Below are positions 13,800-14,119 of a DNA stretch of 14,119 bases, piece by piece. Under the pieces are notes generated by a model, which searched no databases, was not told the origin of the DNA, and saw only the letters and a list, made by a program, of their open reading frames with translations. The first letter of the stretch is position 1, and the number at the start of each line of letters is the position of its first letter. The DNA is taken from assembly GCA_035294145.1 (NCBI GenBank), contig DATGLL010000211.1:1-14119 (forward strand), read 5' to 3'. The position numbers and the translations under genes are program-made. The DNA is from CADDZO01 sp035294145. GTDB lineage: Bacteria > Chloroflexota > Dormibacteria > Dormibacterales > Dormibacteraceae.

Positions 13800-14036
13800 G
13801 GGGTAACAACAGCTGACGTGTCCACACACTCACCATTCACTTCCGTCAACTTGAAGCAGTGGGCCGCGAGCAAGCATCCCTCCCGTCACCGCCTCCCGCT
13901 GCTTCCCGTCGGGCACGCTTCCCGTCCCGTCCCGGCGAGTCGGTCACCTGATCCCGGGGGACGCCCCGGCGTGACCGCCCGCTCGCGTGTCCGCTGCCGA
14001 TCAACGCTCCGATCTGGACCGGCAGGTGGCGGGTGG
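13800..14036 (+). repeat. Inverted repeat, right copy (IS607 5' end)
   Basis: This is the partner of the left-edge repeat at 1-255, in opposite orientation. The match starts at GGGGTAACAACAGCTGACG and continues through the recombinase 5' half; the left copy is cut by the window edge at the point matching 14036. A gap of about 16 nt relative to the left copy lies just before 13970, between GGC repeats. Confidence 0.8.
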
Positions 14037-14119
14037 TGCCGCTTGGGCGGCCCAGGAGGGGCTCGCCGTCGGGCGCCTTCTGACCGAGGTTGGCTCGGCC
14101 CTGAACGGAACGCGTCGGA
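13847..14119 (+). pseudogene. tnpA: IS607-family serine recombinase, decayed copy
   Basis: Aligned with the left copy, the start codon is GTC instead of ATG (13847-13849), the HTH part carries indels and is no longer readable in one frame, and the catalytic part is open from 13975 to the window end. It reads PPARVSAADQRSDLDRQVAG and later GLAVGRLLTEVGSALNGTRR, which are the nucleophile region and the conserved EVGSALNG segment of IS607 resolvases. The same TGA as in the left copy (here 13972-13974) precedes the catalytic frame. The 3' part lies outside the window. It is a pseudogene on the visible evidence, and older-looking than the left copy. Confidence 0.82.

Noticed and set aside
13748..13873. 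N-terminal extension of the methyltransferase to 250 residues
   Set aside because: The added segment is translated from the IS607 remnant and its flank and has no methyltransferase-like sequence.
1..14119. CRISPR arrays, tRNA or rRNA genes, toxin-antitoxin or restriction systems
   Set aside because: I looked for regularly spaced repeats, tRNA-like TTCGANNC arms and short paired ORFs and found none that could be supported.

Overview
The window is 14.1 kb of GC-rich DNA (roughly 70% G+C by eye) from a bacterium. Gene style suggests a GC-rich terrabacterial lineage such as Chloroflexota, Dormibacterota or Actinomycetota: alternative GTG starts, 4-base start/stop overlaps, an ECF sigma factor paired with a small membrane protein, and an IS607 recombinase of the type common in those groups. 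The phylum assignment is a low-confidence inference.

Layout from left to right. (1) 1-255 holds the 5' part of an IS607-family serine recombinase gene, transcribed leftward off the window, with its promoter. (2) 268-6354 is a leftward operon for the aspartate-to-threonine pathway. In transcription order it reads homoserine dehydrogenase (hom), threonine synthase (thrC), a GNAT acetyltransferase, a short homoserine kinase (thrB), aspartate kinase (lysC, with a good internal start for a beta subunit) and a divergent YchF-like P-loop NTPase. The enzymes cover aspartate phosphorylation and the last three steps to threonine; asd is not in the window. (3) 6355-6971 is a 617-nt stretch without a recognisable gene. 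On the minus strand it carries a chain of mutually exclusive complementary segments that could be a leader. (4) 6972-7852 is a leftward pair, an ECF sigma factor and a short single-span membrane protein, overlapping by ATGA. (5) 7944-8882 is a rightward ribokinase-family sugar kinase, and 8890-9672 a convergent metallo-beta-lactamase-fold hydrolase. (6) 9954-13080 is a rightward peptide-export cassette. It has a 55-residue precursor with a textbook double-glycine leader and a His/Asp-rich then Arg-rich core, a perfect 12-bp hairpin, a very small HlyD-like membrane fusion protein with no coiled coil, and a complete C39-peptidase ABC exporter. (7) 13121-13747 is a convergent class I SAM methyltransferase. 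(8) 13800-14119 holds a second, more decayed IS607 recombinase copy in inverted orientation to the first and running off the right edge.

The most novel part is the export cassette. The leader matches the C39 peptidase consensus at every expected position, but the predicted mature peptide is unlike ordinary pore-forming bacteriocins: it is strongly hydrophilic, has no cysteine, and joins a likely metal-binding His cluster to a polyarginine segment. No modification enzyme and no obvious immunity gene lie beside it. The exporter would cleave after Gly-Gly and secrete the peptide. The reduced fusion protein suits a cell that need not cross an outer membrane. The two outward-facing IS607 fragments bracket about 13.5 kb and share the same internal frame disruption, which points to past mobile-element activity around the region.
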